Shown here: positions 53,318-61,033 of the stretch, piece after piece
Position numbering within the stretch: position 1 is the stretch's first letter
Layout of the letters: each line of letters opens with the position of its first letter
DNA from: Lacinutrix sp. 5H-3-7-4
GTDB taxonomy: Bacteria; Bacteroidota; Bacteroidia; Flavobacteriales; Flavobacteriaceae
Direction of reading: 5' to 3'
DNA: 64,000 bases
NCBI RefSeq assembly: GCF_000211855.2
Contig: NC_015638.1
Coordinates: 992,001-1,056,000, forward strand
The notes under the pieces: generated by a model
Seen by the model: the letters and a program-made list of their open reading frames with translations, nothing else
Told to the model about the DNA's origin: nothing
The model's database searches: none
Program-made: the position numbers and the translations under genes

Positions 53318-54193
53318 ATGAATAAAAATAAATATTCAAATATCGTAGCCGGCACAATGACTTGGGGAGCTTGGGGAAACAACCTTAACAAAACCGAAAT
53401 GCTTGAACGCATACATCACTGCTTAGAAAACAACATAACAACCTTTGATCACGCCGATATTTATGGAGACTACTCCACAGAAAATGATTTTGGGAACGCA
53501 TTTATAGAAAGTGGCATAGATAGAAACAACGTCCAATTTATAACAAAATGCGGAATTCAATATCTTGGCAAGTCGAGACCAGAACTTAAAGTTAAACACT
53601 ATAACTATACAAAGGACTATATTATCGCTTCCGCGGAACAATCCCTAAAAAACCTAAAAACAGATTATATAGATTTGTTTCTTCTACACAGACCAAGTCC
53701 ATTAATGGAACCAGAAGTTATAGCTGAAGCTTTTGAAACACTTCGCAATACAGGTAAAGTAAAACACTTTGGAGTCTCTAACTTTACTGCTTCCCAAATG
53801 GAATTAGTAAAACAACATGCCGAAATTTCTACAAACCAAATAGAGTTTTCATTAACACAACATACTGCAATGCATGATGGCACATTAGATTATATGCAAA
53901 CTAACAATATTGGCACTATGTCATGGTCGCCTTTAGGAAATGTATTTAAAGAAGATACAGAACAAACAAGACGCATACATAAACAGTTAGGTAATTTGAT
54001 GGACAAATACAATGCCACAGAAGACCAATTACTTTTAGCATGGATTTTAAAACACCCGGCAAATATTCGTCCCGTTATTGGCACAACTAATACTAACAGA
54101 ATGACTAATGCCGTAAAAGCAACTGCTATTAATCTAGATTTAGAAGATTGGTTTTTAATTTTAGTGGCCTGCCAAGGACACAAAGTGCCTTAA
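53318..54193 (+). CDS. Aldo/keto reductase
   Basis: The 291-residue protein is a (beta/alpha)8 aldo/keto reductase. The tetrad is visible: D44 and Y49 in TFDHADIYG, K77 in FITKCGI and H124 in LFLLHRPSP. The NADPH-binding tail GTTNTNRMTNAVKA is near the end. It resembles YdhF-type enzymes that reduce aldehydes or ketones; the substrate is unknown. It starts a three-gene plus-strand group with an SDR and an AlbA_2 protein (gaps 23 and 34 nt). Confidence 0.92.
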   Translation: MNKNKYSNIVAGTMTWGAWGNNLNKTEMLERIHHCLENNITTFDHADIYGDYSTENDFGNAFIESGIDRNNVQFITKCGIQYLGKSRPELKVKHYNYTKDYIIASAEQSLKNLKTDYIDLFLLHRPSPLMEPEVIAEAFETLRNTGKVKHFGVSNFTASQMELVKQHAEISTNQIEFSLTQHTAMHDGTLDYMQTNNIGTMSWSPLGNVFKEDTEQTRRIHKQLGNLMDKYNATEDQLLLAWILKHPANIRPVIGTTNTNRMTNAVKATAINLDLEDWFLILVACQGHKVP

Positions 54194-54216
54194 TAGTGAA
54201 TAGTAAAAAATAAATT

Positions 54217-54975
54217 ATGAGTAGAAATAAAACAGCATTAATTACAGGAGCTACAAGTGGTATTGGTCGAGCTACAGCTCACGAATTTGCTAAACACGGC
54301 ATTAAACTTATAGTTTGCGGCAGACGCCAAGAACGCTTAGAAACCATAAAAAAAGCATTAAGAAAACACACCGAAGTACATATTTTAAACTTTGATGTTC
54401 GAGATAAAAAAGCAGTTTTTACAGCAATAGAATCTTTACCAGAAAACTTTAAAAATATAGACATATTAATTAATAATGCTGGTAATGCACATGGCTTAGA
54501 CCCAATTCACGAAGGCAATATAGACGATTGGGATGCCATGATGGATATTAATGTTAAAGGCTTATTATATGTAAGCAAAGCTATAATACCACAAATGACT
54601 GAGCGTAAATCTGGACACATTATAAACATTGGCTCATCAGCAGGAAAAGAAGTTTACCCAAAAGGCAATGTGTATTGCGCAAGTAAACATGCTGTAATAG
54701 CAATTACAGAAGGTATGAGAATAGACTTAAATCCATACGGTATTAAAGTTGGCGCCATAAATCCTGGTCTTGTAGAAACCGAATTTTCTCAAGTACGTTT
54801 TAAAGGCGAAACACTAGCCGATAATGTTTACAAAGGCTACAAAGCTTTACAACCAGAGGATGTTGCAGATGTAATTTATTTTGCCATTTCAAGACCGCCA
54901 CATGTTAATATTGCAGATGTTTTAATGTTTTGCACTGCGCAGGCAAGTAGCACTATTGTTAAAAAAGAAATATGA
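54217..54975 (+). CDS. Short-chain dehydrogenase/reductase (YdfG-like)
   Basis: The 252-residue SDR has the cofactor motif TGATSGIGRAT (residues 10-20), NNAGNAHG, and the catalytic set with SS in IGSSAG and the YxxxK pair Y153/K157 in YCASKHA. The motif pattern is that of classical SDRs such as the serine/3-hydroxy acid dehydrogenase YdfG. It probably reduces the same class of carbonyl compounds as the adjoining aldo/keto reductase, but this is only inferred from proximity. Confidence 0.93.
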   Translation: MSRNKTALITGATSGIGRATAHEFAKHGIKLIVCGRRQERLETIKKALRKHTEVHILNFDVRDKKAVFTAIESLPENFKNIDILINNAGNAHGLDPIHEGNIDDWDAMMDINVKGLLYVSKAIIPQMTERKSGHIINIGSSAGKEVYPKGNVYCASKHAVIAITEGMRIDLNPYGIKVGAINPGLVETEFSQVRFKGETLADNVYKGYKALQPEDVADVIYFAISRPPHVNIADVLMFCTAQASSTIVKKEI

Positions 54976-55009
54976 ACTAAAAATAAAACTCCTTTAAAAC
55001 AGGAAAAAA

Positions 55010-56143
55010 ATGATTAACAAGCGTCTTTTAATAAAGAACCTACTCGCACATAACGACGAGAACAGTTTTTATGATAAAAAACGCAAAATAGACATTGGAC
55101 AAAAAGAAGGAAAAGCTAAATTTTTAAAACACGTTTGCGCTTTATCTAATAGCAACCCAAAAAATAACTCGTATATAGTAATTGGCGTAGAAGATGAGGA
55201 TAACACTATTGTTGGTGTTGATTTTTTTGACGATTCTAAAATTCAAAATCTTATTAACGCCTACCTTACCAATCCGCCAATAGTACAATACGAAAATATA
55301 CCTTTTCCTCATCTTCCAGATTATAAAGTTGTTGGTTTAGTAACTATTCGTGCCATAGATGGATTAACATCTTTAAAAAAAAATATTTGGAAATATTATG
55401 GCGGTTCTGTGTTTTTTAGAGACGGAAGCATGAGCATGCCGAAGGTTTTTAAAAGTGACATTAAGGATGTAAACTCTAAAATTGTTGAAGCCATAGAAAG
55501 TCACTCACACAATAATATTGAATACACTTTAAGTAGTGTTTTTGATTTTATGAACAAAAGAGAAGACTACAACCCACAATACAAAGTTTTTAAAGAATAT
55601 TTTGTTGTGTGTTGGGCAGGACAAAAAAAACAGGTAAAAAATGAAATATTTTATTCTCGTGTAGATATTGAACTTATTAACGAACAAGTTCGTTTATTTT
55701 ATTCTGCACTTGATGAAGTTTCTATTTCTTTTGATAATGATAGTTTTAAAATTACTGAGTATGTTTCGTTAGGCCTTCAAAGCAACTACAAATACTACCC
55801 ATTAGAAGAAACTATAATCAAATTTAATAACAATGCTAATTATACTATTGATTCTACATTAATATTTCAACCTCCACAATTTGACAAAAAAGTTTTACAC
55901 CATATATACAATGCAAACAATGTCCTACTTGAGAAGCTAAAAAACAATAGCAAGTTAACAACTACCCAGGCTAACGACCTTAATAATTTACCAGCTACAT
56001 ACCTAATTTGCTATTTAAATAATTTTCATGAAGCAATAGATAAATTACATGAAGCTAAACCGTATTTAAAACAATATAATAATACTGTTTACATACGCTA
56101 CAAAGAGTCTATTAGAATATTAAGAAAGGTTAAGTACAGTTAA
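55010..56143 (+). CDS. AlbA_2 (Schlafen-like) domain protein
   Basis: The 377-residue protein has an AlbA_2 domain in its first half (about residues 25-145): DIGQKEGKAKFLKHVCALSNSNP and YIVIGVEDEDNTIVGVDFFDD, the segments typical of this putative nucleic-acid or nucleotide-binding fold. The C-terminal half (about 165-375) is a flavobacterial extension without known motifs. It has no helix-turn-helix tail like the usual AlbA_2 regulators. It lies last in the group with the AKR and SDR genes; a link to them is unproven. Confidence 0.82.
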   Translation: MINKRLLIKNLLAHNDENSFYDKKRKIDIGQKEGKAKFLKHVCALSNSNPKNNSYIVIGVEDEDNTIVGVDFFDDSKIQNLINAYLTNPPIVQYENIPFPHLPDYKVVGLVTIRAIDGLTSLKKNIWKYYGGSVFFRDGSMSMPKVFKSDIKDVNSKIVEAIESHSHNNIEYTLSSVFDFMNKREDYNPQYKVFKEYFVVCWAGQKKQVKNEIFYSRVDIELINEQVRLFYSALDEVSISFDNDSFKITEYVSLGLQSNYKYYPLEETIIKFNNNANYTIDSTLIFQPPQFDKKVLHHIYNANNVLLEKLKNNSKLTTTQANDLNNLPATYLICYLNNFHEAIDKLHEAKPYLKQYNNTVYIRYKESIRILRKVKYS

Positions 56144-56158
56144 TCTCCATTTTAACTT

Positions 56159-56229
56159 ACCATTTACACAAAATTAACTACCATTTATACATTAGATAAT
56201 ATGTTGTAAACTAATAATATATAAGTTTG
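56159..56229 (+). promoter_or_regulatory. Direct repeats (LytTR-like) and -7 element of a possible sRNA promoter
   Basis: ACCATTTACAC (56159-56169) and ACCATTTATAC (56180-56190) repeat with a 21-bp period, the spacing of LytTR-type sites, and a perfect -7 element TAAGTTTG lies at 56222-56229. No good -33 box is present, which would suit an activator-dependent promoter. Confidence 0.5.
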
Positions 56230-56234
56230 CTATG

Positions 56235-56346
56235 CTATTAATCAATTCTAAATAAGTCCTAGAATTCCCAACAAAGATTGGCATTATTCTAAGATTTTCT
56301 TACAAAAAAACCGTTTCACCTATTACTTTTAGGAGAAACGGTTTTA
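56235..56346 (+). ncRNA. Candidate small RNA
   Basis: From the expected start about 56235 to the terminator hairpin lies a stretch of about 110 nt without coding potential, containing the hairpin AATTCTA/TAGAATT (56244-56266) and a short CCAA/TTGG stem. The plus-strand T-run after the terminator is short, so this may simply be the gap between convergent genes. Only the promoter-like element and hairpins support it. Confidence 0.35.
56307..56345. terminator. Bidirectional terminator
   Basis: AAAACCGTTTC pairs with GAAACGGTTTT, with an extra CCT/AGG part inside the loop. Seven T follow on the minus strand, so it mainly ends the HhH gene transcript. Confidence 0.85.
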
Positions 56347-56364
56347 AAGTTTTAATAAGTGATT

Positions 56365-56961
56365 TTATTTTCCACCATCAAGTTTATCTTGCCAATCTTT
56401 TAATTCCTGCCATTGTCCCAAAGCTGCTAAACTTGCTTGTTTTGGCCAGGTTCCTGGTTTATGAATTTCAAAACGCTTACCACCACTTTTTAAAACTTCT
56501 AAACACTTCTCTACAGAACAATCTGCCAATGCCGACCAAGTTGTAACTCCATGATTATGAAACAATTCTTTAATTTTTGGCCCTATACCTTCTACAATAG
56601 TTAAATCGTCTTGCTTAATATTTTTTCCAAATACTGCTTTTGCAGCTACTAGATCGAAAACTACAGCTTTAGTTTCTTCTCTTTTACTTGGTTCAGATAT
56701 TGAATCTCCCGCAAAACTAGATACTGCTCCTAACGAAGAGTTACCTCCGGAATAAGTAGATTTTTTACTTGACTTACAAGCTTCTAAATCTGCTTCAAGT
56801 TTAGATATTCTATTTCTATAAACATCTACATTTACTTTAGCACCATCATCACTACCATTACTAAATAAACGTCCTAAAAGATACCCTAAAATTGCGCATA
56901 TAAGACCTACTAAAATTGGGATTAACCAGCAAGGAATACCACTTATTGCTAATACATTCAT
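56365..56961 (-). CDS. Membrane-anchored helix-hairpin-helix protein
   Basis: The 198-residue protein has one N-terminal membrane helix (about residues 12-33, LIPILVGLICAILGYLLGRLF), a short coiled coil (about 47-63), a Ser/Gly-rich linker and a C-terminal helix-hairpin-helix unit (about 118-165) with DDLTIVEGIGPKIKELFHNHGV, as in DUF4332-type proteins. Such HhH repeats bind DNA in repair proteins but also occur in envelope proteins next to OmpA genes, as here. The OmpA gene precedes it by 20 nt, so both are one transcript. Confidence 0.82.
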   Translation of the reverse strand: MNVLAISGIPCWLIPILVGLICAILGYLLGRLFSNGSDDGAKVNVDVYRNRISKLEADLEACKSSKKSTYSGGNSSLGAVSSFAGDSISEPSKREETKAVVFDLVAAKAVFGKNIKQDDLTIVEGIGPKIKELFHNHGVTTWSALADCSVEKCLEVLKSGGKRFEIHKPGTWPKQASLAALGQWQELKDWQDKLDGGK

Positions 56962-56981
56962 AATTTTTATTTTTTATATAA

Positions 56982-57917
56982 TTAATTAATTGTTACTACT
57001 AATCTTCTATTTTTTGCTTTACCGGCTTCGGTGCTATTATCTGCAATTGGCTCATCTGGACCCTTAGAAAAAGTATTTATTTTATTAGATGTTATACCAT
57101 TTTGCACTAAGTATGATTTTGCAAACTCAGCTCTATTTTTTCCTAAACCAATATTAGTTTCACGGTTTCCTGTATTATCTGTATGACCTGTTATTCTAAT
57201 TTTAGCATTATCAACCTTATCTATATACCTTACAATTTTTGAAACCTTTTCCCTTTGTTGTGTTGTAAGATTTATTGATGCTGCACCAGTATCAAAATAA
57301 AGCATTAAAGAATTTGCTTTTATATCTTCTTTTAAAGCCACTAAAGCTTCTTGCTCACTTGTATCATTAGCATCTATTGTTGCTATACTATACTCTGCCG
57401 GACCAGAAAAAATAGAATTATTATCTGGCACCAAACTATCATTTAATTCTCCATAAGTATTTATTTTCTTGGTAGAAACTCCTATTGAAACAAAATAGTT
57501 TTTAATTGCATTAGCTCTTGCAAGTCCTAAATTTGGAAAAGCAGATTCATTTTTTTCTTCTGCCGTATAGTATCCAGTTACATCTATAGCTTTATCTGGA
57601 TTATCTTTTAAATAAGCAGCAACTCTCTCTAATTGAGTCTTCAATCCATCCGAGACAGGTTCTAAAATAGCAAAGTTTGATACTTTAAAATTAAAATTAT
57701 CACTTGCTGTAAATCTTATACTACTTTTTTCGTCTATAGCAGAAAAAGTATTAAAGGTTGGTGTTTTTACTTCGGGTTTTTCTGCTTCAATTGTTTCGGT
57801 TTCCACAATTGCATTTTGCGCTTCTAAACAAGGTTTACAACACAAATACCAATACAAAACTGTACCAATAATTATGGTTAGCAAAATACCTAGAAGATAG
57901 CTGGTTTTTTTACTCAT
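56982..57917 (-). CDS. OmpA-family protein with two OmpA-like domains
   Basis: I start at 57917 (MSKKTSYLLGILL) because that gives an immediate signal anchor; the longer frame from 57950 adds 11 residues with no support. The 311-residue protein has an N-terminal membrane helix (about 6-24), a first, degenerate OmpA-like domain (about 60-175; GYYTAEEKN and LGLARANAIKNYF) and a canonical C-terminal one (about 205-308; GHTDNTGNRETNIGLGKNRAEFAKSYL), which should bind peptidoglycan. The first domain lost the conserved HTD motif. It is co-transcribed with the HhH protein gene. Confidence 0.88.
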   Translation of the reverse strand: MSKKTSYLLGILLTIIIGTVLYWYLCCKPCLEAQNAIVETETIEAEKPEVKTPTFNTFSAIDEKSSIRFTASDNFNFKVSNFAILEPVSDGLKTQLERVAAYLKDNPDKAIDVTGYYTAEEKNESAFPNLGLARANAIKNYFVSIGVSTKKINTYGELNDSLVPDNNSIFSGPAEYSIATIDANDTSEQEALVALKEDIKANSLMLYFDTGAASINLTTQQREKVSKIVRYIDKVDNAKIRITGHTDNTGNRETNIGLGKNRAEFAKSYLVQNGITSNKINTFSKGPDEPIADNSTEAGKAKNRRLVVTIN

Positions 57918-58077
57918 TATATTGTTGATTTTTAAATTAGTGATTATCAAGTTATTAAAATTTTAGCTAAATTTTAACACTCCCTTAAGCAATTCGATAA
58001 AATCTTAATTAAAAATCGATAAAAACAACAAAATAAGCGATTAACTTACATAAAAAAGTAACATATATCTTTTACAT

Positions 58078-58107
58078 AAAAAAAAGCCACATCTTTCGAT
58101 GTGGCTT
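58078..58107 (-). terminator. Terminator of the aldehyde dehydrogenase gene
   Basis: On the minus strand GCCACATC and GATGTGGC enclose a 4-base loop and eight T follow. Confidence 0.9.
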
Positions 58108-58135
58108 CCTAACTAACAAATAGTTATTTTCTTTT

Positions 58136-59689
58136 CTATAAATCAAACTTAATACCTTGAGCTAAAGGTAACTCGTCTGAATAATTTACTGTATTTGTTT
58201 GGCGTCTCATGTAAACTTTCCAAGCATCAGATCCAGACTCGCGTCCGCCACCTGTTTCTTTTTCACCTCCAAAAGCACCTCCAATTTCAGCACCAGATGT
58301 TCCAATATTTACATTTGCAATTCCACAATCTGATCCTGCAAACGATAAGAATTTTTCTGCTTCTTTCATTTCATTAGTCATAATAGCAGAAGATAATCCT
58401 TGCGCTACTCCATTTTGAGTACCAATTGCATTTTCAACATCTCCAGAGTATTTCATTAAATATAAAATAGGAGCAAAAGTTTCTGTCTGCACAATATCAA
58501 AATCATTTTCTGCTTCAATAATCGCTGGTTTTACATAGCAACCAGACTCGTAACCTTCACCTTCTAAAACACCACCTTCAACCAAAACAGTTCCACCTTC
58601 AGCTTTTGCTTTTTCAATTGCTGCTAAATAAGTGTCTACAGAATCCTTGTCGATTAATGGACCTATGTGATTTTTTTCATCTAAAGGATTACCAATGGTT
58701 AACTGCCCATAAGCACCAACAATAGCGTCACGTACTTTATTGTAAACACTTTCATGAATAATTAATCGTCTTGTAGATGTACAACGTTGTCCACAAGTTC
58801 CTACCGCACCAAATACTGCTCCTGGGACTACTACTTTTAAGTCTGCGGTTGGCGTTATAATAATTGCATTATTTCCACCTAATTCTAATAAAGATTTTCC
58901 AAAACGTTCTGCCACTGTTTTACCAACAATACGTCCCATTCTAGTAGAACCTGTAGCAGATATTAATGGAATTCTAGAGTCTGTAGTCATCATTTCTCCT
59001 ACTTTATAGTCTCCATTAATGATACAAGAAATACCTTCTGGCAAATTATTTTCTTTTAAAATTCCTGCAATTATATTTTGGCAAGCTACTGAGCAAAGTG
59101 GTGTTTTTTCTGATGCTTTCCAAACACAAACGTCTCCACAAACCCAAGCTAAAGCTGTGTTCCAAGCCCAAACGGCTACTGGAAAGTTAAAAGCTGAAAT
59201 TATACCTACAACTCCTAATGAATGCCATTGCTCACGCATTACGTGACCTGGACGTTCAGACGGAATTGTTTGCCCGTTTAATTGTCTAGATAAACCTACA
59301 GCAAAATCACAAATGTCAATCATTTCTTGCACTTCACCATAACCTTCTTGAAGCGATTTACCCATTTCGTAAGACACTAATTTTCCTAAAGGCTCTTTTA
59401 ATTCTCTAAGTTTATTACCAAACTGTCTTACAATTTCACCTCTTTGCGGTGCTGGCATAGCTCTAAAAGTTGTAAAAGCAGAAGTAGCTGCCTCCATAAC
59501 TTTCTCATAATCCTCTTTTGTTGTTGTAGAAACCTTTGCAATTAAAGAACCATCTGTTGGTGAATATGAAGAAATTTCCTCTCCATTTCCAAAGTTATTT
59601 GAACCTGTAGAGGTTCCATGGTTTACATCTTTTATGCCTAATTGCTCTAAGGCTTCTTTTATTCCGAAATCAGTTGAAACTGCTTGCAT
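58136..59689 (-). CDS. ALDH7-like aldehyde dehydrogenase (probable aminoadipate-semialdehyde dehydrogenase)
   Basis: The 517-residue enzyme has catalytic C303 in GTCGQRCTSTRRL and general base E269 in LELGGNN, with the cofactor motif ATGSTRMGRIVG. The QRC motif and the FNFPVAVWAWNTALAWVCGDVCVWKASEKT block point to the ALDH7A1/antiquitin group, which oxidises alpha-aminoadipate semialdehyde in lysine breakdown. No other lysine-degradation gene is in the window, so the substrate is a family inference. It is monocistronic with its own terminator and is divergent from the asparaginase-like gene. Confidence 0.9.
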   Translation of the reverse strand: MQAVSTDFGIKEALEQLGIKDVNHGTSTGSNNFGNGEEISSYSPTDGSLIAKVSTTTKEDYEKVMEAATSAFTTFRAMPAPQRGEIVRQFGNKLRELKEPLGKLVSYEMGKSLQEGYGEVQEMIDICDFAVGLSRQLNGQTIPSERPGHVMREQWHSLGVVGIISAFNFPVAVWAWNTALAWVCGDVCVWKASEKTPLCSVACQNIIAGILKENNLPEGISCIINGDYKVGEMMTTDSRIPLISATGSTRMGRIVGKTVAERFGKSLLELGGNNAIIITPTADLKVVVPGAVFGAVGTCGQRCTSTRRLIIHESVYNKVRDAIVGAYGQLTIGNPLDEKNHIGPLIDKDSVDTYLAAIEKAKAEGGTVLVEGGVLEGEGYESGCYVKPAIIEAENDFDIVQTETFAPILYLMKYSGDVENAIGTQNGVAQGLSSAIMTNEMKEAEKFLSFAGSDCGIANVNIGTSGAEIGGAFGGEKETGGGRESGSDAWKVYMRRQTNTVNYSDELPLAQGIKFDL

Positions 59690-59750
59690 ATATCTCTGTT
59701 TTTTACGAATTATTAAATTTTGAAGCGAATATACTAATAAATATGCGTTT

Positions 59751-59781
59751 TTACAGTTATAGCTTTCTTAAAAAACTGTAA
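59751..59781 (+). promoter_or_regulatory. Inverted repeat before the asparaginase-like gene
   Basis: TTACAGTT (59751-59758) and AACTGTAA (59774-59781) are perfect complements with a 15-bp spacer, ending 29 bp before the chosen ATG. It may be an operator or leader hairpin. Confidence 0.4.
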
Positions 59782-59810
59782 CTTTAATGCTAATAAAAAC
59801 CACCAAAAAA

Positions 59811-60908
59811 ATGAAAAAAATTATCTTCTACATCACACTTTGTTTATTAGCATATAGCTGTGGCGAGCTCGTACCAAACCCAGACAAAAATCCCGAAAAT
59901 ATTACAAGAGAAAATCCAAATCCAAAAAGCACTCTTAATAGCAAACCTAATAAGGTAAACGATTTTGCAATTGTTATTCATGGTGGAGCAGGAACAATTT
60001 TAAAAAAGAATATGACCGATGAAAAAGAAGCCGAATACAAAGCTAAATTAGAAGAAGCCATTAGAACCGGTTATACTATTTTAAAAAATGGTGGAAGCAG
60101 CCTTGATGCGGTTGAAAAAACCATTAATGTTTTAGAAAATTCTCCTCTTTTTAACGCTGGAAAAGGAGCTGTTTTTACAAATGCAGAAACCAATGAGTTA
60201 GATGCTTCTATAATGGATGGAAAAACACTAAATGCTGGTGCTTCAGCAGGTACAAAAACAGTTAAAAACCCTATAAATTTAGCAAGAGCAATCATGGAGA
60301 AATCACCTCACGTAATGATGGCTGGTGAAGGCGCCGAAACCTTTGCAAAAGAGCAGAATTTAGAACTCGTATCTCCAGAATATTTTAAAACTGAAAATAG
60401 ATTAAAAACCTTAAAACGTGTTATTAAAAAAGAGCAAGAAAAATCTTTTGAAAATAAATTGGCTTTTTACGATGCAGATATAAAAGACAGCAAGTTTGGA
60501 ACTGTTGGTTGTGTAGCCTTAGACAAAAACGGCAATTTAGCCGCTGGAACCTCAACCGGAGGCATGACAAATAAACGCTATGGTCGCGTTGGAGATGTGC
60601 CAATTATTGGCGCTGGAAATTACGCTAATAATGCAACGTGTGCAGTTTCTGGAACTGGTTGGGGAGAATTTTTTATTCGTGCCACAGTTGCTCATGATAT
60701 TTCTGCTTTAATGGAATATAAAGGTTTAAGCTTAAAGCTAGCAGCAAAAGAAGTAATACAAAAAAAAGTTCCAGATCTAGGTGGCAATGGAGGCATTATA
60801 GCTGTTGACAAAAACGGAAATATGGTTATGGATTTTAATACTGCTGGAATGTATCGCGCCAGTATGAACGATAAAGGCGAATTAATTGTGAAAATTTACT
60901 CCAAATAA
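59811..60908 (+). CDS. Isoaspartyl peptidase/L-asparaginase (Ntn-hydrolase, lipoprotein)
   Basis: Start 59811 gives MKKIIFYITLCLLAYSC, a lipoprotein signal with Cys17; the frame from 59787 adds eight basic residues before it. The 365-residue product is a type 2 asparaginase: FAIVIHGGAGTILK begins the enzyme, and GTVGCVALDKNGNLAAGTSTGG contains the autocleavage/catalytic threonine T231. It hydrolyses isoaspartyl dipeptides or asparagine after self-processing. The lipoprotein signal suggests work in the periplasm, where it would recycle peptides. Confidence 0.9.
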   Translation: MKKIIFYITLCLLAYSCGELVPNPDKNPENITRENPNPKSTLNSKPNKVNDFAIVIHGGAGTILKKNMTDEKEAEYKAKLEEAIRTGYTILKNGGSSLDAVEKTINVLENSPLFNAGKGAVFTNAETNELDASIMDGKTLNAGASAGTKTVKNPINLARAIMEKSPHVMMAGEGAETFAKEQNLELVSPEYFKTENRLKTLKRVIKKEQEKSFENKLAFYDADIKDSKFGTVGCVALDKNGNLAAGTSTGGMTNKRYGRVGDVPIIGAGNYANNATCAVSGTGWGEFFIRATVAHDISALMEYKGLSLKLAAKEVIQKKVPDLGGNGGIIAVDKNGNMVMDFNTAGMYRASMNDKGELIVKIYSK

Positions 60909-61033
60909 AACTTTAACAAAAATCTAACAACCAACCATAGACTAAATTTAAACAATTGAGCGTAATTATATTAACAAGAATACTCTTACCAGATTTTTCT
61001 TATCACTGTAATTCACTTTTTAAACCAACAACT

